Positions 18,163 through 28,128 of a stretch of DNA of 64,000 nt are shown piece by piece. The DNA comes from Marinilabilia salmonicolor JCM 21150. GTDB taxonomy: Bacteria; Bacteroidota; Bacteroidia; Bacteroidales; Marinilabiliaceae. Position 1 is the stretch's first letter; every line of letters begins with the position of its first letter. A program made the translations under genes and the position numbers. The stretch spans positions 1-64,000 of the forward strand of contig NZ_AJKI01000027.1 of the NCBI RefSeq assembly GCF_000259075.1, in the 5' to 3' direction. The notes beneath the pieces are model-generated. The model was not told the DNA's origin and did not search any database. It saw only the letters and a list, made by a program, of their open reading frames with translations.

Positions 18163-20793
18163 TTATCCTTTCAAATTCTTAATACTCTCGGTAAGAACCT
18201 GAATCTTAGCCTCAGCATCTGCCAGTTTCTTCTTCTCCATCTCCACCACTTTTTCCGGTGCATTGGCCACGAATTTCTCGTTGCTAAGTTTCTTAGACAC
18301 TCCGTTAAGGAATCCCTGCATACGCTTCAGTTCCTCTTCCAGTTTGGCTACCTCCTCTTCAGTATCGATCAGCCCTTCGAGCGGAATAAAGTACTCTGAT
18401 GATTTAACAAGGAATGAAACCGCTCCTGTAAGTTTTTCTTCGGTGGTTTCGATGGATTCCAGATTGGCCATTTTTTTGAAAACCGGATCCAACTGACTAA
18501 AATACCCATCCTTACCGGTCAAAACAACCACTTTGAGGGCTTCACGAGGTGATAAATTCTTCTCTTTTCGCAGGTTTCGTATGCCTCCTATTGCCTCTTT
18601 AACATATTCAAACTGCTGAAGAAGTGTTTCATCAAATTTCTCCGCTTCCGGCTGCAGGCTAACCATTATACTTTCACCGTCTTTTCTTTCTGCCAGATGA
18701 TGCCAGATCTCTTCGGTGATGAAAGGCATAAAAGGATGCAGCAAACGTACCAGATCATCAAAGAACTTCAATGTAGCCTCATAGGTTTTTTCATCGATTG
18801 GCTGCTGATACCCAGGTTTGATTAGTTCGAGATACCAGGAAGAAAACTCGCCCCAAAAAAGGTGATACACTTCCATCAAAGCATCAGAAATACGATATTT
18901 ATCGAAATGATCATTAATTTTCCCAATTGATTCCATCAGTTTATTCTGAAACCACTCCACTGCTATAATTGAACTCTCGGGCTGTTCAGCCCCGGCAGCT
19001 ACCTCCCAGTTTTTCACCAGACGGAAAGCATTCCAGATTTTATTGGCAAAGTTACGCCCCTGCTCAGTGAGACTCTCATCAAAGAGAATATCGTTTCCTG
19101 CAGGCGAACACATCAACATGCCCATACGTACCCCATCAGCTCCGTATTTTTTTATAAGTTCCAAAGGCTCGGGTGAATTCCCCAGCGACTTAGACATCTT
19201 GCGCCGTTGCTTATCGCGCACAATTCCTGTAAAGTAAACGTTCCTGAACGGGTATATTCCCCGATACTCATACCCGGCCATAATCATACGAGCCACCCAG
19301 AAAAAGATAATCTCAGGAGCTGTGACCAAATCATTGGTCGGATAGTAATAATCTATTTCGTTGTTGTCGGGATTGAAACCATCAAATACGGAAATAGGCC
19401 ACAGCCAGGATGACGCCCAGGTATCCAGCACATCCTCATCCTGCTTCAAATCATCCATCGTAAGATTGGCATTGCCACTCTTATCACGGGCCAGTTGGAG
19501 TGCTTCCTCATCTGTTTCTGCCACCACGAAGCTGCCATCCTCTAAATAATAAACAGGAATACGGTGTCCCCACCAAAGCTGACGGGAAATACACCAGTCC
19601 TTCACATTCTCCATCCAGTGACGGTAGAGATTCTTGAATTTAGGCGGATGAAAACGAACCTCATCTTCCATCACTGCATTGAGGGCAGGTTTGGCCAGCT
19701 CTGACATTTTCAGGAACCACTGTGTACTGAGTTTGGGCTCTATAGCAGCATCAGTGCGCTCAGAGTAACCTACTTTATTGGTATAGTCTTCAATCTTCAC
19801 CATATTGCCGGCCTTTTCCAGGTCAGCAGCAATTTTTTCCCGCACTTCGAAACGATCTTCCCCCACATAAAGGCCGGCAGCTTCACTCAGTGTACCATCA
19901 TCATTCAATACATCGATACTTTCCAGATTGTGACGCATCCCGATTTCGTAGTCATTGATATCGTGAGCCGGTGTAATTTTCAAACATCCGGTACCAAATT
20001 CCACATCCACATACTCATCTTCAAGTACAGGAATGGCACGATTTACCAAGGGCACAAGCACCTTCTTACCCACCAGATGCTTGAAACGCTCATCATTGGG
20101 ATTCACACAAACGGCAGTATCGCCCAAAATGGTCTCGGGACGAGTGGTAGCAATAGTTACATACTCATTCTCCTCTCCTTCCACCTGATAACGGATATAG
20201 TATAGCTTCGACTGCACCTCACGGTAGATAACCTCCTCATCGGACAGGGCTGTTTTGGCAGCCGGATCCCAGTTCACCATACGGATGCCCCGGTAGATGT
20301 ATCCTTTTTTATAGAGATCAACGAATACCTTAATTACTCCTTCGCTACGGACCTCATCCATCGTAAAACAGGTGCGATCCCAATCGCAGGAAGCACCCAG
20401 TTTCTTGAGTTGCTCCAGAATGATACCACCATGTTTATCGGTCCAATCCCAGGCATGCTTAAGGAATTCATCGCGTGACAGTGAATATTTGGAGATGCCC
20501 TCCTGCTGTAGCTTGTTCACCACCTTAGCCTCAGTAGCAATAGAAGCGTGATCGGTACCCGGAACCCAGCAAGCATTTTTGCCCTGCATACGCGCACGGC
20601 GCACCAGGATGTCCTGAATGGTATTGTTGAGCATATGCCCCATGTGCAACACGCCGGTTACGTTCGGTGGCGGAATCACCATAGTGTAGGGTTCGCGCTC
20701 GTCGGGAACAGACTTAAAAAACTCCTGTTCCATCCAGTAACTGTACCATTTGCCTTCCGTGTCGGCGGGACTGTACTTGCTTGCTATTTCCAT
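18163..20793 (-). CDS. valS: Valyl-tRNA synthetase
   Basis: Charges tRNA-Val in the cytoplasm. With the start at 20793 ([17 protein letters not shown]) the product has 876 residues, normal for ValS. The longer frame adds 17 residues of no family resemblance. Class I signatures are present: [18 protein letters not shown] near the N-terminus and KMSKSLGN at about residue 530. The CP1 editing domain lies between ([13 protein letters not shown]), and the C-terminal coiled coil ([20 protein letters not shown]) is complete. CAAAAATA at 20833-20840 (TATTTTTG on the coding strand) could be the -7 box. Confidence 0.97.
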   Translation of the reverse strand: MEIASKYSPADTEGKWYSYWMEQEFFKSVPDEREPYTMVIPPPNVTGVLHMGHMLNNTIQDILVRRARMQGKNACWVPGTDHASIATEAKVVNKLQQEGISKYSLSRDEFLKHAWDWTDKHGGIILEQLKKLGASCDWDRTCFTMDEVRSEGVIKVFVDLYKKGYIYRGIRMVNWDPAAKTALSDEEVIYREVQSKLYYIRYQVEGEENEYVTIATTRPETILGDTAVCVNPNDERFKHLVGKKVLVPLVNRAIPVLEDEYVDVEFGTGCLKITPAHDINDYEIGMRHNLESIDVLNDDGTLSEAAGLYVGEDRFEVREKIAADLEKAGNMVKIEDYTNKVGYSERTDAAIEPKLSTQWFLKMSELAKPALNAVMEDEVRFHPPKFKNLYRHWMENVKDWCISRQLWWGHRIPVYYLEDGSFVVAETDEEALQLARDKSGNANLTMDDLKQDEDVLDTWASSWLWPISVFDGFNPDNNEIDYYYPTNDLVTAPEIIFFWVARMIMAGYEYRGIYPFRNVYFTGIVRDKQRRKMSKSLGNSPEPLELIKKYGADGVRMGMLMCSPAGNDILFDESLTEQGRNFANKIWNAFRLVKNWEVAAGAEQPESSIIAVEWFQNKLMESIGKINDHFDKYRISDALMEVYHLFWGEFSSWYLELIKPGYQQPIDEKTYEATLKFFDDLVRLLHPFMPFITEEIWHHLAERKDGESIMVSLQPEAEKFDETLLQQFEYVKEAIGGIRNLRKEKNLSPREALKVVVLTGKDGYFSQLDPVFKKMANLESIETTEEKLTGAVSFLVKSSEYFIPLEGLIDTEEEVAKLEEELKRMQGFLNGVSKKLSNEKFVANAPEKVVEMEKKKLADAEAKIQVLTESIKNLKG

Positions 20794-20832
20794 AATACTA
20801 TAAATCTTTGCTCTGTTGTTCAATACAAACTG

Positions 20833-20840
20833 CAAAAATA
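20833..20840 (-). promoter_or_regulatory. Candidate -7 box of valS
   Basis: Reads TATTTTTG on the minus strand, 39 bp before the ATG. No clear -33 element is visible. Confidence 0.45.
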
Positions 20841-20904
20841 ACAAAAAGTCGCTGACCTATAGGTATAGAATGGAAATGTTGTTAAATAATTGGGTGGAGA
20901 ACCT

Positions 20905-20938
20905 CATAAAAAAAGACTGCCCATCAGACAGCCTTTAC
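20905..20938 (-). terminator. Intrinsic terminator of the RRM gene
   Basis: Stem GGCTGTC / GGCAGTC with G-U pairs and a short loop, followed on the minus strand by a 7-T tract. It sits directly after the RRM stop at 20945. Confidence 0.75.
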
Positions 20939-20944
20939 ATTTCT

Positions 20945-21235
20945 TTACCGCGACTGGCGGAACTGACGTCCGCCACCCCGGCCGGCGGCCTCTTCACGTG
21001 GGCGGGCTTTTTTAACCACAATATGGCTACCGTCAAACTCCTTGTCATCCAAATTTTCAATGGCAGCATTGGCAGCACTGTCATCGGGCATTTCAACAAA
21101 ACCAAAACGTTTTGAATAACCGGTTTCACGATCCATAATCACCTTGGCGGAGGTAACTTCTCCAAATTCGCCAAACATTTGCTCAAGATCTTCGCTTTTG
21201 GTCCGCGAGCTGAGCTTTGCAACAAAAATGTTCAT
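20945..21235 (-). CDS. Single-RRM RNA-binding protein
   Basis: The start at 21235 gives 96 residues. The frame runs on upstream, but only through an F1 repeat. One RNA recognition motif is visible: RNP2-like NIFVAKLS at residues 2-9 and RNP1-like RFGFVEMPD near 48. A short Arg/Gly-rich tail follows (REEAAGRGGGRQFRQSR). Proteins of this kind (Rbp/cold-shock-like RRM proteins of Bacteroidota and cyanobacteria) bind single-stranded RNA and probably act post-transcriptionally. Partners are unknown. Confidence 0.92.
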   Translation of the reverse strand: MNIFVAKLSSRTKSEDLEQMFGEFGEVTSAKVIMDRETGYSKRFGFVEMPDDSAANAAIENLDDKEFDGSHIVVKKARPREEAAGRGGGRQFRQSR

Positions 21236-21259
21236 AATAAAAAAGAAATAATTAATAAA

Positions 21260-21371
21260 TAGTGTCTGTCCAAAAAGTCGCACTTGCTGCGTTATGCTAG
21301 CAACTGGCATTGGCATTTTCTGACCAAACACATGGCTAAAAACAAGCTTTGTTTAATTTATAGACAAACTA
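21260..21371 (+). repeat. F1 palindromic repeat, copy 4 (short form)
   Basis: Starts AGTGTCTGTCCAAAAAGTCG and ends AATTTATAGACAAACT. It lacks the inner hairpin and keeps only TGCTGCGTTATGC and GGCATTTTCTGACCAAACAC. It lies directly upstream of the RRM gene, in its 5' leader or promoter. Confidence 0.75.
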
Positions 21372-21483
21372 TAAATAAGGATACCCAAAAACAGCCCCGA
21401 AAGTCAAGTGCTTCAATATTTTAAATCTGACTAAAATGCAAGGTAAAACAATTTTGATCCAAATGCACGAAAAAATTAAGACA

Positions 21484-21523
21484 TAAAAAAACCATGCCTA
21501 CAAATTGCAATCATGGTTTTTTT
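21484..21523. terminator. Bidirectional terminator-like hairpin
   Basis: AAAAAACCATG / CATGGTTTTTT stem with a 15-nt loop and T-runs on both strands. No gene ends next to it, so its role is unclear. Confidence 0.55.
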
Positions 21524-21845
21524 AACCCGGTCTATTGACTTCGTCGAACATCGTTTCATAAGTTTTCGTCATGAGATGTTCAAATACCAATAAATACGGG
21601 CAACCGCAAAGAAAATTAATGAAGGGATTAATCAATTATTTTCAAGTCAATTTTCTGGAGGACTCCTGTATTAAGCCAGTAGTTGACGATTGTAATAGAT
21701 AATTTATGAATAGTTCAGTCCTCCCAAAAGCGAGGCTTTTTCCTTTTAGGGGAATAAATATTGCCCCTTGTGCCATGGATGACATGCTTTTGTAACAAGC
21801 AAAAAATCAGCAAATTAACAACTGATTCTCTTTCGGGGTCCTGAT

Positions 21846-21926
21846 CCATTTGCACGGTTTGCCCCGGGTTGTTCACCCGGGGCTACTCAAATTGGCCCCA
21901 TTCGGGGACGGGGCCAATTCTGTCAT
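21846..21926. repeat. Double GC hairpin repeat (copy a)
   Basis: Two successive hairpins, GCCCCGGGT...ACCCGGGGC and ATTGGCCCC...GGGGCCAAT, joined by TACTCAA. A diverged relative (CCCCGGGTCAATACCCCTGGG, TTCAAATTTGCTCCCGTTCG) lies at 47.7 kb. Confidence 0.6.
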
Positions 21927-22041
21927 ATCCCCATTTTCCCAAAGCTTTTTTTGGAGTAGTCACTCGCAATGACACCGTTCTTCACGGTATTTAATTATCT
22001 GCCTAACCAAATCAAACCAATCCTAAGATTAACTCCGAAAA

Positions 22042-24675
22042 TCAAAATTCCAGCACAGCACTTACACCCCAATGCTCGTATTTCCCGTCTTCAAAACCCG
22101 CAAAAACGCCAACACTTCCCATGAATAGTATCTGATCTATAGAGTAGCCTACCTGGGTGTAGTTACGAAGTAGTGGTGTATGAAGATAATCGAAATGCAA
22201 AGACTCCTGCCACAAACGATTACTCAACAAAGGCAATCGCTTCAGTAACAAATAAGGAGAAGTATATTTCAAATGTCCCTGTAAATACCATTCATTGGTT
22301 GATGCCTCATAATCATCGAGTAAACGAAAAGCCGGACTTCCGATAATTCTGACAGGAGCTGTAGAAGTATTAAAATGTTTGAAATGCGATAAATGCATAG
22401 ATTCGTTGTGCGCAAACCATCCTCCTTTGGCCGACCATGATAAAACGGGGAAAAAACCGGTTTCTTTCTCCTGCTCTACTCCTCCTTCAAAAAACAAGTA
22501 ATCGGCAGAACTGTCAAACGCCGGAATTCCCTGTTTAACTGAAACCGAAAATGTAGGATAGTTTGAATGCGACATTATTTTTTGTCCTTTATAGATGCGG
22601 TAAAAATAACGCGGTGTATATGTCAGGGTCGTCCCCCACGAAAAACTCTCCTGTGGTTCCAGGTGCCCAAAAAGCAATGTTGAATTTTCAGGGATATTTG
22701 AATGATAATCTTTATCCCGATAAAAAAAGGAATAATTACTGTTATTGAGTCTCGGAACGATCCATTCATAAGCCGCAGAAACATTCCAACGTAATCCGTT
22801 CGCCAGATCCAGTGCATTGTAAACATCCACAAAACGACGTCCGAAATATCGCTTATAGTTCTCTTTAAAAGCTAAGGATGCCACCATGTCGACCCATGAA
22901 TTTACAGCAAAGTCAGAAGACTTAAAATCTGACGTTTCATCGCCGGCTCCCACATTTATTTGTCCGCGCAGCATCGGAGCATACGTCTGCTTTGCCCTGA
23001 CCTTCCACATCAATGCCTCTCTCGAGAATGCATAACCCAACTCAGGAGAAAGCTCCATACGATTTACAGAATCCTGTTTCCAGACAATTCCCAGTAATTG
23101 TTTATAGTTCCAACCATCCACCGGGTTGAAATTCACATTTCTCAACCCGATAAGTCCGTTGTAATTGACCATCACAGATGAATCAGCAAAAAAGAAACGT
23201 CTTCCGAATGTTGCAAAACCGGCCGCCTTATCCATCCATCCTTCCCGGTCATTGGAAGCACTGTCTTTCTCTGCGGCATGCACTGCAGCCAGACTGTCAC
23301 CAAGGGCATAACTCTCCTGCTCCAGCGGAGTCAGTGGTATAGGACGCCTGTTTTCCCAAAAAGCAGAATCCTGCTTTAAGGAATCCTTCTTAACCGTCAT
23401 ATTATAAGTACTGATCAGTTCCAGCTCTTTAGGATGACTGTCTTCCTCTTTTTCGGAAGTTTTTTCCATCAAACGAGCCAGCTGCATCATTTCCCGGTTA
23501 CTTAGATCTTCCTTTGCCAGCAATGCTTCCAGTTTCTTTTCTTCTTTTGATTGTTCCTTATCCTCAGCGACATTTTCGTCTTCATTAACCGGGACAGAAT
23601 GTTCATTTTCTGAAAGCAATATATCAGGAGTTGTGAGCTCTTCATTCAATTCCACCTCTTTATATTTTACCGATCCCGAATAATCGACCACAGCTTTAAC
23701 CCCCATCATGGAAACATCCAAATCAAACTGGTGGGTAACAGGCAGCCAGGCACCCTCTTTCACCGGTTGAAAAACCTGCTTTACACCAATATCACCAAAA
23801 AACATTTCGGCCTCCACATCCAGAGAATGAATGTTCCATAAATCCTGAACAATATAGATATATCCGTTCACCAACTGCTGGCTTTTACGACGGGGAGTGA
23901 CCTTAATCTTATTTACCTCCACATCGCCATCTTCAAAATATCCTTCGTACCGGAATTTATAATGCCGCATGGCCTGAGGAGCTAAAGGTGAAATAACCAT
24001 CCCGTTATCAGGTTCATAAAAACTACTATTGATAAAACCCAGTGCCGTGGCCTCATCTCCTGCAGGGAAAGAACTGCGTGAGGCAAGTACATTATGTTGA
24101 AAAGTATCAGGAGCAATAAAGGTAATTTCATTCATGGACTCCATGGTATAGGTTCTTCCCTCCTCCAACGGAGCTTCCACGTCGTTCACACTAATGGTAA
24201 GGTTGTTTTTCAGAAGTCGCGGAATGTTATCCATTCTGAAAGACCCCTTGAGGTAAACATCGGCCAGATAACGATTCGTCTGACGCAAATAATAGGGAGC
24301 CATCCCAATAGCCTTTCGCATAATGGCATAAGCAGGATCTTCACCCGACGGATTGACAACCACCTCACGAAGCTGAATACTTTGCGGCTCCAGGGTTATA
24401 TCCAGGTCAAGCCACGTTTTCCGAATGGTAAGATGAAATGTTCTGGTACGAAAACCAAGAGATTGAAAGACCAGGTCATATTCTCCGGGAGCAAGGGAAA
24501 TCTCATATTTCCCATCACTGTTAGAGGCGGTTCCGGTTCTTTCTGAAGGCAAATAAATACCGGCCATTGGCACAGGATCTCCATTTTCATCAACGATGGT
24601 TCCACGAACGCCCTGGCCAGAGGCAATAACGGGCAAGGCAATAAAAAGAGACAGGGCAAAAAAAAGGTTTTTCAT
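22042..24675 (-). CDS. DUF5686 outer-membrane protein with carboxypeptidase-regulatory domain
   Basis: From the ATG at 24675 (MKNLFFALSLFIALPVIASG, signal peptide) the product has 877 residues. Residues ~25-105 form a CarboxypepD_reg-like beta-sandwich (VRGTIVDENGDPVPMAGIYL). The remainder matches the DUF5686 architecture, with a predicted outer-membrane beta-barrel in the C-terminal half, rich in alternating aromatic residues and ending in AVLEF. A Glu/Lys-rich stretch (about 365-430) separates the two. The family is widespread in Bacteroidota, of unknown function, and resembles TonB-dependent receptor accessory proteins. Appears monocistronic. Confidence 0.88.
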   Translation of the reverse strand: MKNLFFALSLFIALPVIASGQGVRGTIVDENGDPVPMAGIYLPSERTGTASNSDGKYEISLAPGEYDLVFQSLGFRTRTFHLTIRKTWLDLDITLEPQSIQLREVVVNPSGEDPAYAIMRKAIGMAPYYLRQTNRYLADVYLKGSFRMDNIPRLLKNNLTISVNDVEAPLEEGRTYTMESMNEITFIAPDTFQHNVLASRSSFPAGDEATALGFINSSFYEPDNGMVISPLAPQAMRHYKFRYEGYFEDGDVEVNKIKVTPRRKSQQLVNGYIYIVQDLWNIHSLDVEAEMFFGDIGVKQVFQPVKEGAWLPVTHQFDLDVSMMGVKAVVDYSGSVKYKEVELNEELTTPDILLSENEHSVPVNEDENVAEDKEQSKEEKKLEALLAKEDLSNREMMQLARLMEKTSEKEEDSHPKELELISTYNMTVKKDSLKQDSAFWENRRPIPLTPLEQESYALGDSLAAVHAAEKDSASNDREGWMDKAAGFATFGRRFFFADSSVMVNYNGLIGLRNVNFNPVDGWNYKQLLGIVWKQDSVNRMELSPELGYAFSREALMWKVRAKQTYAPMLRGQINVGAGDETSDFKSSDFAVNSWVDMVASLAFKENYKRYFGRRFVDVYNALDLANGLRWNVSAAYEWIVPRLNNSNYSFFYRDKDYHSNIPENSTLLFGHLEPQESFSWGTTLTYTPRYFYRIYKGQKIMSHSNYPTFSVSVKQGIPAFDSSADYLFFEGGVEQEKETGFFPVLSWSAKGGWFAHNESMHLSHFKHFNTSTAPVRIIGSPAFRLLDDYEASTNEWYLQGHLKYTSPYLLLKRLPLLSNRLWQESLHFDYLHTPLLRNYTQVGYSIDQILFMGSVGVFAGFEDGKYEHWGVSAVLEF

Positions 24676-24800
24676 AATTTCAGGGTTAGAATGAAACAAG
24701 TGATTATTCGATTACTTAACAAAATTTGTTCCAAATTTTAATAGCTGGGGAGAAGTGAGGTATGAGGTGTGAGGGGCAAGAACCGGTCTTATGCACAAGA

Positions 24801-24956
24801 TAGTGTCTGTCCATAAAGTCCCGTTTACTGCGTTACGCCATTAGCGGAAATTGCTCATTTACTCAAGTAAACTCCGCATTTCCGCTAATGGCAAGCCTTG
24901 TAAACGGAACCATCTGAACAGACACAGCGAACTTGAGAAACTTTGCTTAGTTTATA
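24801..24956 (+). repeat. F1 palindromic repeat, copy 5
   Basis: Complete element: AGTGTCTGTCCATAAAGTCC at the left, inner stem CCATTAGCGGAAA...TTTCCGCTAATGG around CTCATTTACTCAAGTAAACTC, and TTAGTTTATAG at the right. It abuts copy 6, which is inverted. Confidence 0.8.
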
Positions 24957-25086
24957 GCTGTTTCTGGTCAGAAAGTGCCAATTGCGAGGCTTGCGAAGCC
25001 GCCAAAAACGGAGTTTACTATTCGTAAATGAGTATTTTGGCGGCAAGCGTAACGACGCAAGTGGTACTTTCTGGACAGAAACCAGG
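24957..25086 (-). repeat. F1 palindromic repeat, copy 6 (inverted)
   Basis: Reverse-orientation copy with GGTACTTTCTGGACAGAAAC at its outer end and the conserved CGGAGTTTACTATTCGTAAA core. It forms a head-to-head pair with copy 5 and ends next to the DUF481 gene's stop. Confidence 0.78.
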
Positions 25087-25090
25087 TAGG

Positions 25091-25870
25091 TTAAAAGCGC
25101 CACTGGAATGAGTTGCTTACGGTATAAAACAACTTATCCAACTCAGGAGGCGCCATATTATCGTATTCCAGTTTCACAAAAAGTCCGAAATTAAATCTCT
25201 GCGAGATACGCACATTAAAACGGGTTTCGCTCCAGACCCTGAAGTCGGCCGGATCCGAATAATCGGGTTCATAATAAGTGCTATGGCTTAGGCTGGATGC
25301 TTCGCTCATTTTCCAGTCGAAACTTCCCATAGAACTAAACTTCACCAGGCTTTTTCGACGTTCGTAATCCGCATGCTCATACAGCTCATTGAGGTAAATG
25401 GTATATCCTACCAGAAAGAATGAAAACCTCTCCCCATCAGCGATGTTAAACCTGGGACCACCCCCCAGGATGTAACGATGCTTCAGGCTTTTTACTCTGT
25501 TGTATTGATATTGCAGGAATCCTTCAGCAATAATTATTTTCTCAGGCACCCAGTAGTTGTATTTCAGCATCAGTCCTCCGTTGTTCAGGTTGCGTTCATC
25601 CCCAACCTGGTTGAAGCTGATGTCGGACGAAAAAAGGTAGGTATTCAAATCATCATTGTACTGAAGTTTAACCCTGGAGTTAAGTTGCTTTTGATTAGAA
25701 GTGGTATGAATAAAATTAAATCCCAGATTAAATTCTCCCTGTAAACCTTTATCCGGATTACGCGTTCTTCTTTTATCAATATTGACAATCTGTGCCTCGG
25801 AGACATTTATCCAAGCCGAAAGCCATACAAATAGAAGCAGCAAAACAAATCGTGACACACCCATATTCAA
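25091..25870 (-). CDS. DUF481 outer-membrane protein
   Basis: The 259-residue protein has a signal peptide (MGVSRFVLLLLFVWLSAW, cleavage after SEA). The mature part consists of amphipathic beta strands with aromatic girdles and ends in NSFQWRF, a terminal Phe typical of outer-membrane barrels. It fits the DUF481 family, whose role is unknown. CAAATTTA at 25884-25891 (TAAATTTG on the coding strand) is a good -7 box 13 bp before the start. F1 repeats follow its stop directly and may act as the transcript end. Confidence 0.8.
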   Translation of the reverse strand: MNMGVSRFVLLLLFVWLSAWINVSEAQIVNIDKRRTRNPDKGLQGEFNLGFNFIHTTSNQKQLNSRVKLQYNDDLNTYLFSSDISFNQVGDERNLNNGGLMLKYNYWVPEKIIIAEGFLQYQYNRVKSLKHRYILGGGPRFNIADGERFSFFLVGYTIYLNELYEHADYERRKSLVKFSSMGSFDWKMSEASSLSHSTYYEPDYSDPADFRVWSETRFNVRISQRFNFGLFVKLEYDNMAPPELDKLFYTVSNSFQWRF

Positions 25871-25883
25871 TTCTGTTTGGAGG

Positions 25884-25891
25884 CAAATTTA
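25884..25891 (-). promoter_or_regulatory. -7 box of the DUF481 gene
   Basis: TAAATTTG on the minus strand matches TAnnTTTG. Confidence 0.5.
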
Positions 25892-26015
25892 TTTATTTTC
25901 CGCTGATTTTTTCGAAGATCTGAGCAAGTAAGCCCCAAAAAGTTGATTTTATCCCAAAACCCCAAAATTTCTTAAAAATATGCAAAGTGTCATTATCTTT
26001 GTCGGCTTTCGACCC

Positions 26016-26023
26016 TAACTTTG
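26016..26023 (+). promoter_or_regulatory. -7 box of the aminotransferase gene
   Basis: TAACTTTG, 24 bp before the ATG at 26048. A second TATCTTTG lies at 25994-26001, so two start sites are possible. Confidence 0.55.
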
Positions 26024-26047
26024 TAATAAACCATAAACACAGAACCA

Positions 26048-27247
26048 ATGCCAAACATCTCAAATCGTGGCGGGCAAATGCCTGCCTCCCCCATTCGCAA
26101 ATTGGTTCCCTTTGCTGAACAGGCCAAAGAGAGAGGAACGAATGTGATTCATCTGAACATTGGACAACCTGACATATTTACCCCACAGGTGGCACTTGAT
26201 GCCGTCCGTAACCTTACCGACAAAGTGATTGAATACAGCCACTCTGCCGGCAACGAAACTTACCGTAAGAAACTTGCAAAATATTACCAGTCCATTGGTA
26301 TTGATGTGGATTACACTGAGATTCTCATCACCACGGGCGGCTCCGAAGCAATTACCTTTGCATTCCTGAGTTGTCTGAATCCGGGGGATGAAGTAATCAT
26401 CCCGGAACCATTTTATGCCAATTACAACGGTTTTGCAATTACTTCAGGAATAAAAATCATACCGGTAACCTCCACCATCGAAAACAATTTTGCACTGCCT
26501 CCTATCAAGGATCTGGAAGCGCTGATTACCCCAAAAACCAAAGGTATTGTTATTTGCAATCCCAACAACCCCACAGGGTATTTGTACTCGGACAGTGAAT
26601 TGGAAGAATTACGCGAACTGGTTCTGAAACACGACCTCTTCTTTTTCTCCGACGAAGTTTACCGCGAGTTTTGTTATGATGAACATAAGCACAAATCGGT
26701 GTTGCACCTGAAAGGGCTGGAAGAAAATGCCGTAATGTTCGATTCTGTATCCAAACGTTTCAGCGAATGTGGTGTTCGCATTGGCGCACTGGTATCAAAA
26801 AACAAAGAACTCATCAGCGCCGCCCTCAAATTCGGTCAGGCACGTCTGAGTCCTCCCGGATTGGGACAGATCGTAGGTGAAGCTTCTCTGGACACACCCG
26901 AGCAATATTTCATTGATGTATATGAAGAATACATCCAACGGCGCAACTACCTGGTAGAAGAGCTCAATAAAATCCCCGGAGTCATTTGTCCGGAACCCAA
27001 AGGAGCTTTCTATACAATGGTGAGGCTTCCTGTCAAAGACTCTGAAGATTTCTGCAAGTGGATTCTGAGCGAATTTGAATATGAAGGCCATACCGTAATG
27101 ATGGCTCCCGGTACAGGATTCTACAGCACTCCGGGGTACGGATCCAACGAGGTTAGGATTGCTTACGTACTGGAGCAAAAAGAGCTGGAGAAAGCCATTC
27201 AGGTTTTGAAAAAAGCACTTGAAGTTTATCCGGGTAGTATTTTATAA
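26048..27247 (+). CDS. Pyridoxal-phosphate aminotransferase, class I/II (aspartate aminotransferase-like)
   Basis: The 399-residue fold-type I aminotransferase shows NPNNPTGYLYS (cofactor and substrate binding), SDEVYREF with the pyridine-N-binding Asp, SVSKRFSECGVRIG containing the Schiff-base Lys, and NEVRIAYVLE with the substrate-carboxylate Arg. The N-terminal GQPDIFTPQVALDAV is typical of the aspartate/aromatic branch. The precise amino acid substrate cannot be set from sequence. Single gene with its own promoter and a very strong terminator. Confidence 0.9.
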   Translation: MPNISNRGGQMPASPIRKLVPFAEQAKERGTNVIHLNIGQPDIFTPQVALDAVRNLTDKVIEYSHSAGNETYRKKLAKYYQSIGIDVDYTEILITTGGSEAITFAFLSCLNPGDEVIIPEPFYANYNGFAITSGIKIIPVTSTIENNFALPPIKDLEALITPKTKGIVICNPNNPTGYLYSDSELEELRELVLKHDLFFFSDEVYREFCYDEHKHKSVLHLKGLEENAVMFDSVSKRFSECGVRIGALVSKNKELISAALKFGQARLSPPGLGQIVGEASLDTPEQYFIDVYEEYIQRRNYLVEELNKIPGVICPEPKGAFYTMVRLPVKDSEDFCKWILSEFEYEGHTVMMAPGTGFYSTPGYGSNEVRIAYVLEQKELEKAIQVLKKALEVYPGSIL

Positions 27248-27289
27248 TGATAAAAAGTGGTGAGTCCGGTGACTCACCACTTTTTATCA
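27248..27289. terminator. Perfect 19-bp bidirectional terminator
   Basis: TGATAAAAAGTGGTGAGTC pairs perfectly with its complement across the loop CGGT. A- and T-runs on both sides terminate both the aminotransferase (+) and the convergent flavodoxin-family gene (-), whose stop codon lies inside it. Confidence 0.92.
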
Positions 27290-27859
27290 ATTTATTTTCT
27301 TCAACAGCCATGCCATATTCGTACCCAGCGTATGCATGGTACTCAGTGCTTCCTCATCCTTCAGTACATCACCTTTTTCCTTGCCGTATCCCACATTCCA
27401 GTAAGACGAACCGGGAATAATCATCTCAGTAATCAGAAAAAAACGGTTGATGCTGTCGAAAGCCGTCATTGCACCGGCTCTGCGGGCAACTGCAACTCCT
27501 GCCCCCACCTTACGCTTAAGCGGGTTCCCGGCCCCGCGAAGCGCATAACCAGAAACATCAATCAGCGCTTTCAACTCAGGGGTGATGTCGGAAAAATAGA
27601 CCGGAGAGCCAAGGATTATTCCATCTGCCTCCTCCATTTTCTTCATACATTCATTGAGAACCGGATTTTTAATATGACATTGTCCGTCTTTCTCTTTGCG
27701 GCATTTTCCACAGGCAGTACAGCCATAAACCTCTTTACCCCCGACGTGCATTATTTCAGTTTCAATTCCATCAGCTTCCAGAACCTTAAAAACCTCCCTG
27801 ATCAACAATTCTGTATTTCCACCTTTGCGGGGACTTCCATTAATTGCAAGAACTTTCAT
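27287..27859 (-). CDS. Flavodoxin-family / NADPH-dependent FMN reductase-like protein
   Basis: The 190-residue protein begins with the FMN phosphate-binding loop NGSPRKGGNTELL (about residues 7-19). It carries a cysteine motif CTACGKCRKEKDGQC (about residues 47-61) suited to an iron-sulfur cluster or disulfide, and the GSPVYFSDITPELKALIDV loop. It fits the iron-sulfur flavoprotein / NADPH-dependent FMN reductase group and is probably a cytosolic electron carrier. Electron donor and acceptor are unknown. Likely monocistronic; upstream is the hairpin cascade at 28.0 kb. Confidence 0.85.
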   Translation of the reverse strand: MKVLAINGSPRKGGNTELLIREVFKVLEADGIETEIMHVGGKEVYGCTACGKCRKEKDGQCHIKNPVLNECMKKMEEADGIILGSPVYFSDITPELKALIDVSGYALRGAGNPLKRKVGAGVAVARRAGAMTAFDSINRFFLITEMIIPGSSYWNVGYGKEKGDVLKDEEALSTMHTLGTNMAWLLKKIN

Positions 27860-27951
27860 ATAATAGATTGTTAGCTTTTAGTGTCTTACTTCTAATATTC
27901 GTATTTTTCCTGACAAAATATTTCTAAAATGGCTACGCCATTTTTTTGAGC

Positions 27952-28128
27952 GTCCACGAAACGACCGCAGGGAGTTCGATAACACCTTGAAATAATAATA
28001 TTGACGTTGTCAATTTCACGAATTATACGAATTTGAGTCGCACTTGAAGTGCGACATAAAACGGCTTCGCCGTTTAATAAAAGCTGTAAAACAGCTTTTA
28101 ATTCGTGAAATTCGTAGAATTCGTGGAC
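27952..28128. repeat. Nested palindromic element with three perfect hairpins
   Basis: Outer inverted repeat GTCCACGAA (27952-27960) / TTCGTGGAC (28120-28128). Inside it is TTTCACGAATT (28014-28024) / AATTCGTGAAA (28100-28110). Within that are three successive perfect hairpins: GTCGCACTTGAAGTGCGAC (28037-28055), AAACGGCTTCGCCGTTT (28059-28075) and a 10-bp-stem hairpin at 28078-28100 (TAAAAGCTGT arm). No coding potential. It lies between the starts of a minus-strand gene and the 3' end of glnS. Confidence 0.8.

Larger units (their letters stand above)
21372..22041. other. Long intergenic region with hairpins
   Basis: No gene is visible. It contains a bidirectional terminator-like hairpin at 21484-21523 and a double GC hairpin at 21846-21926. 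The rest is AT-rich and unremarkable. Confidence 0.5.
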
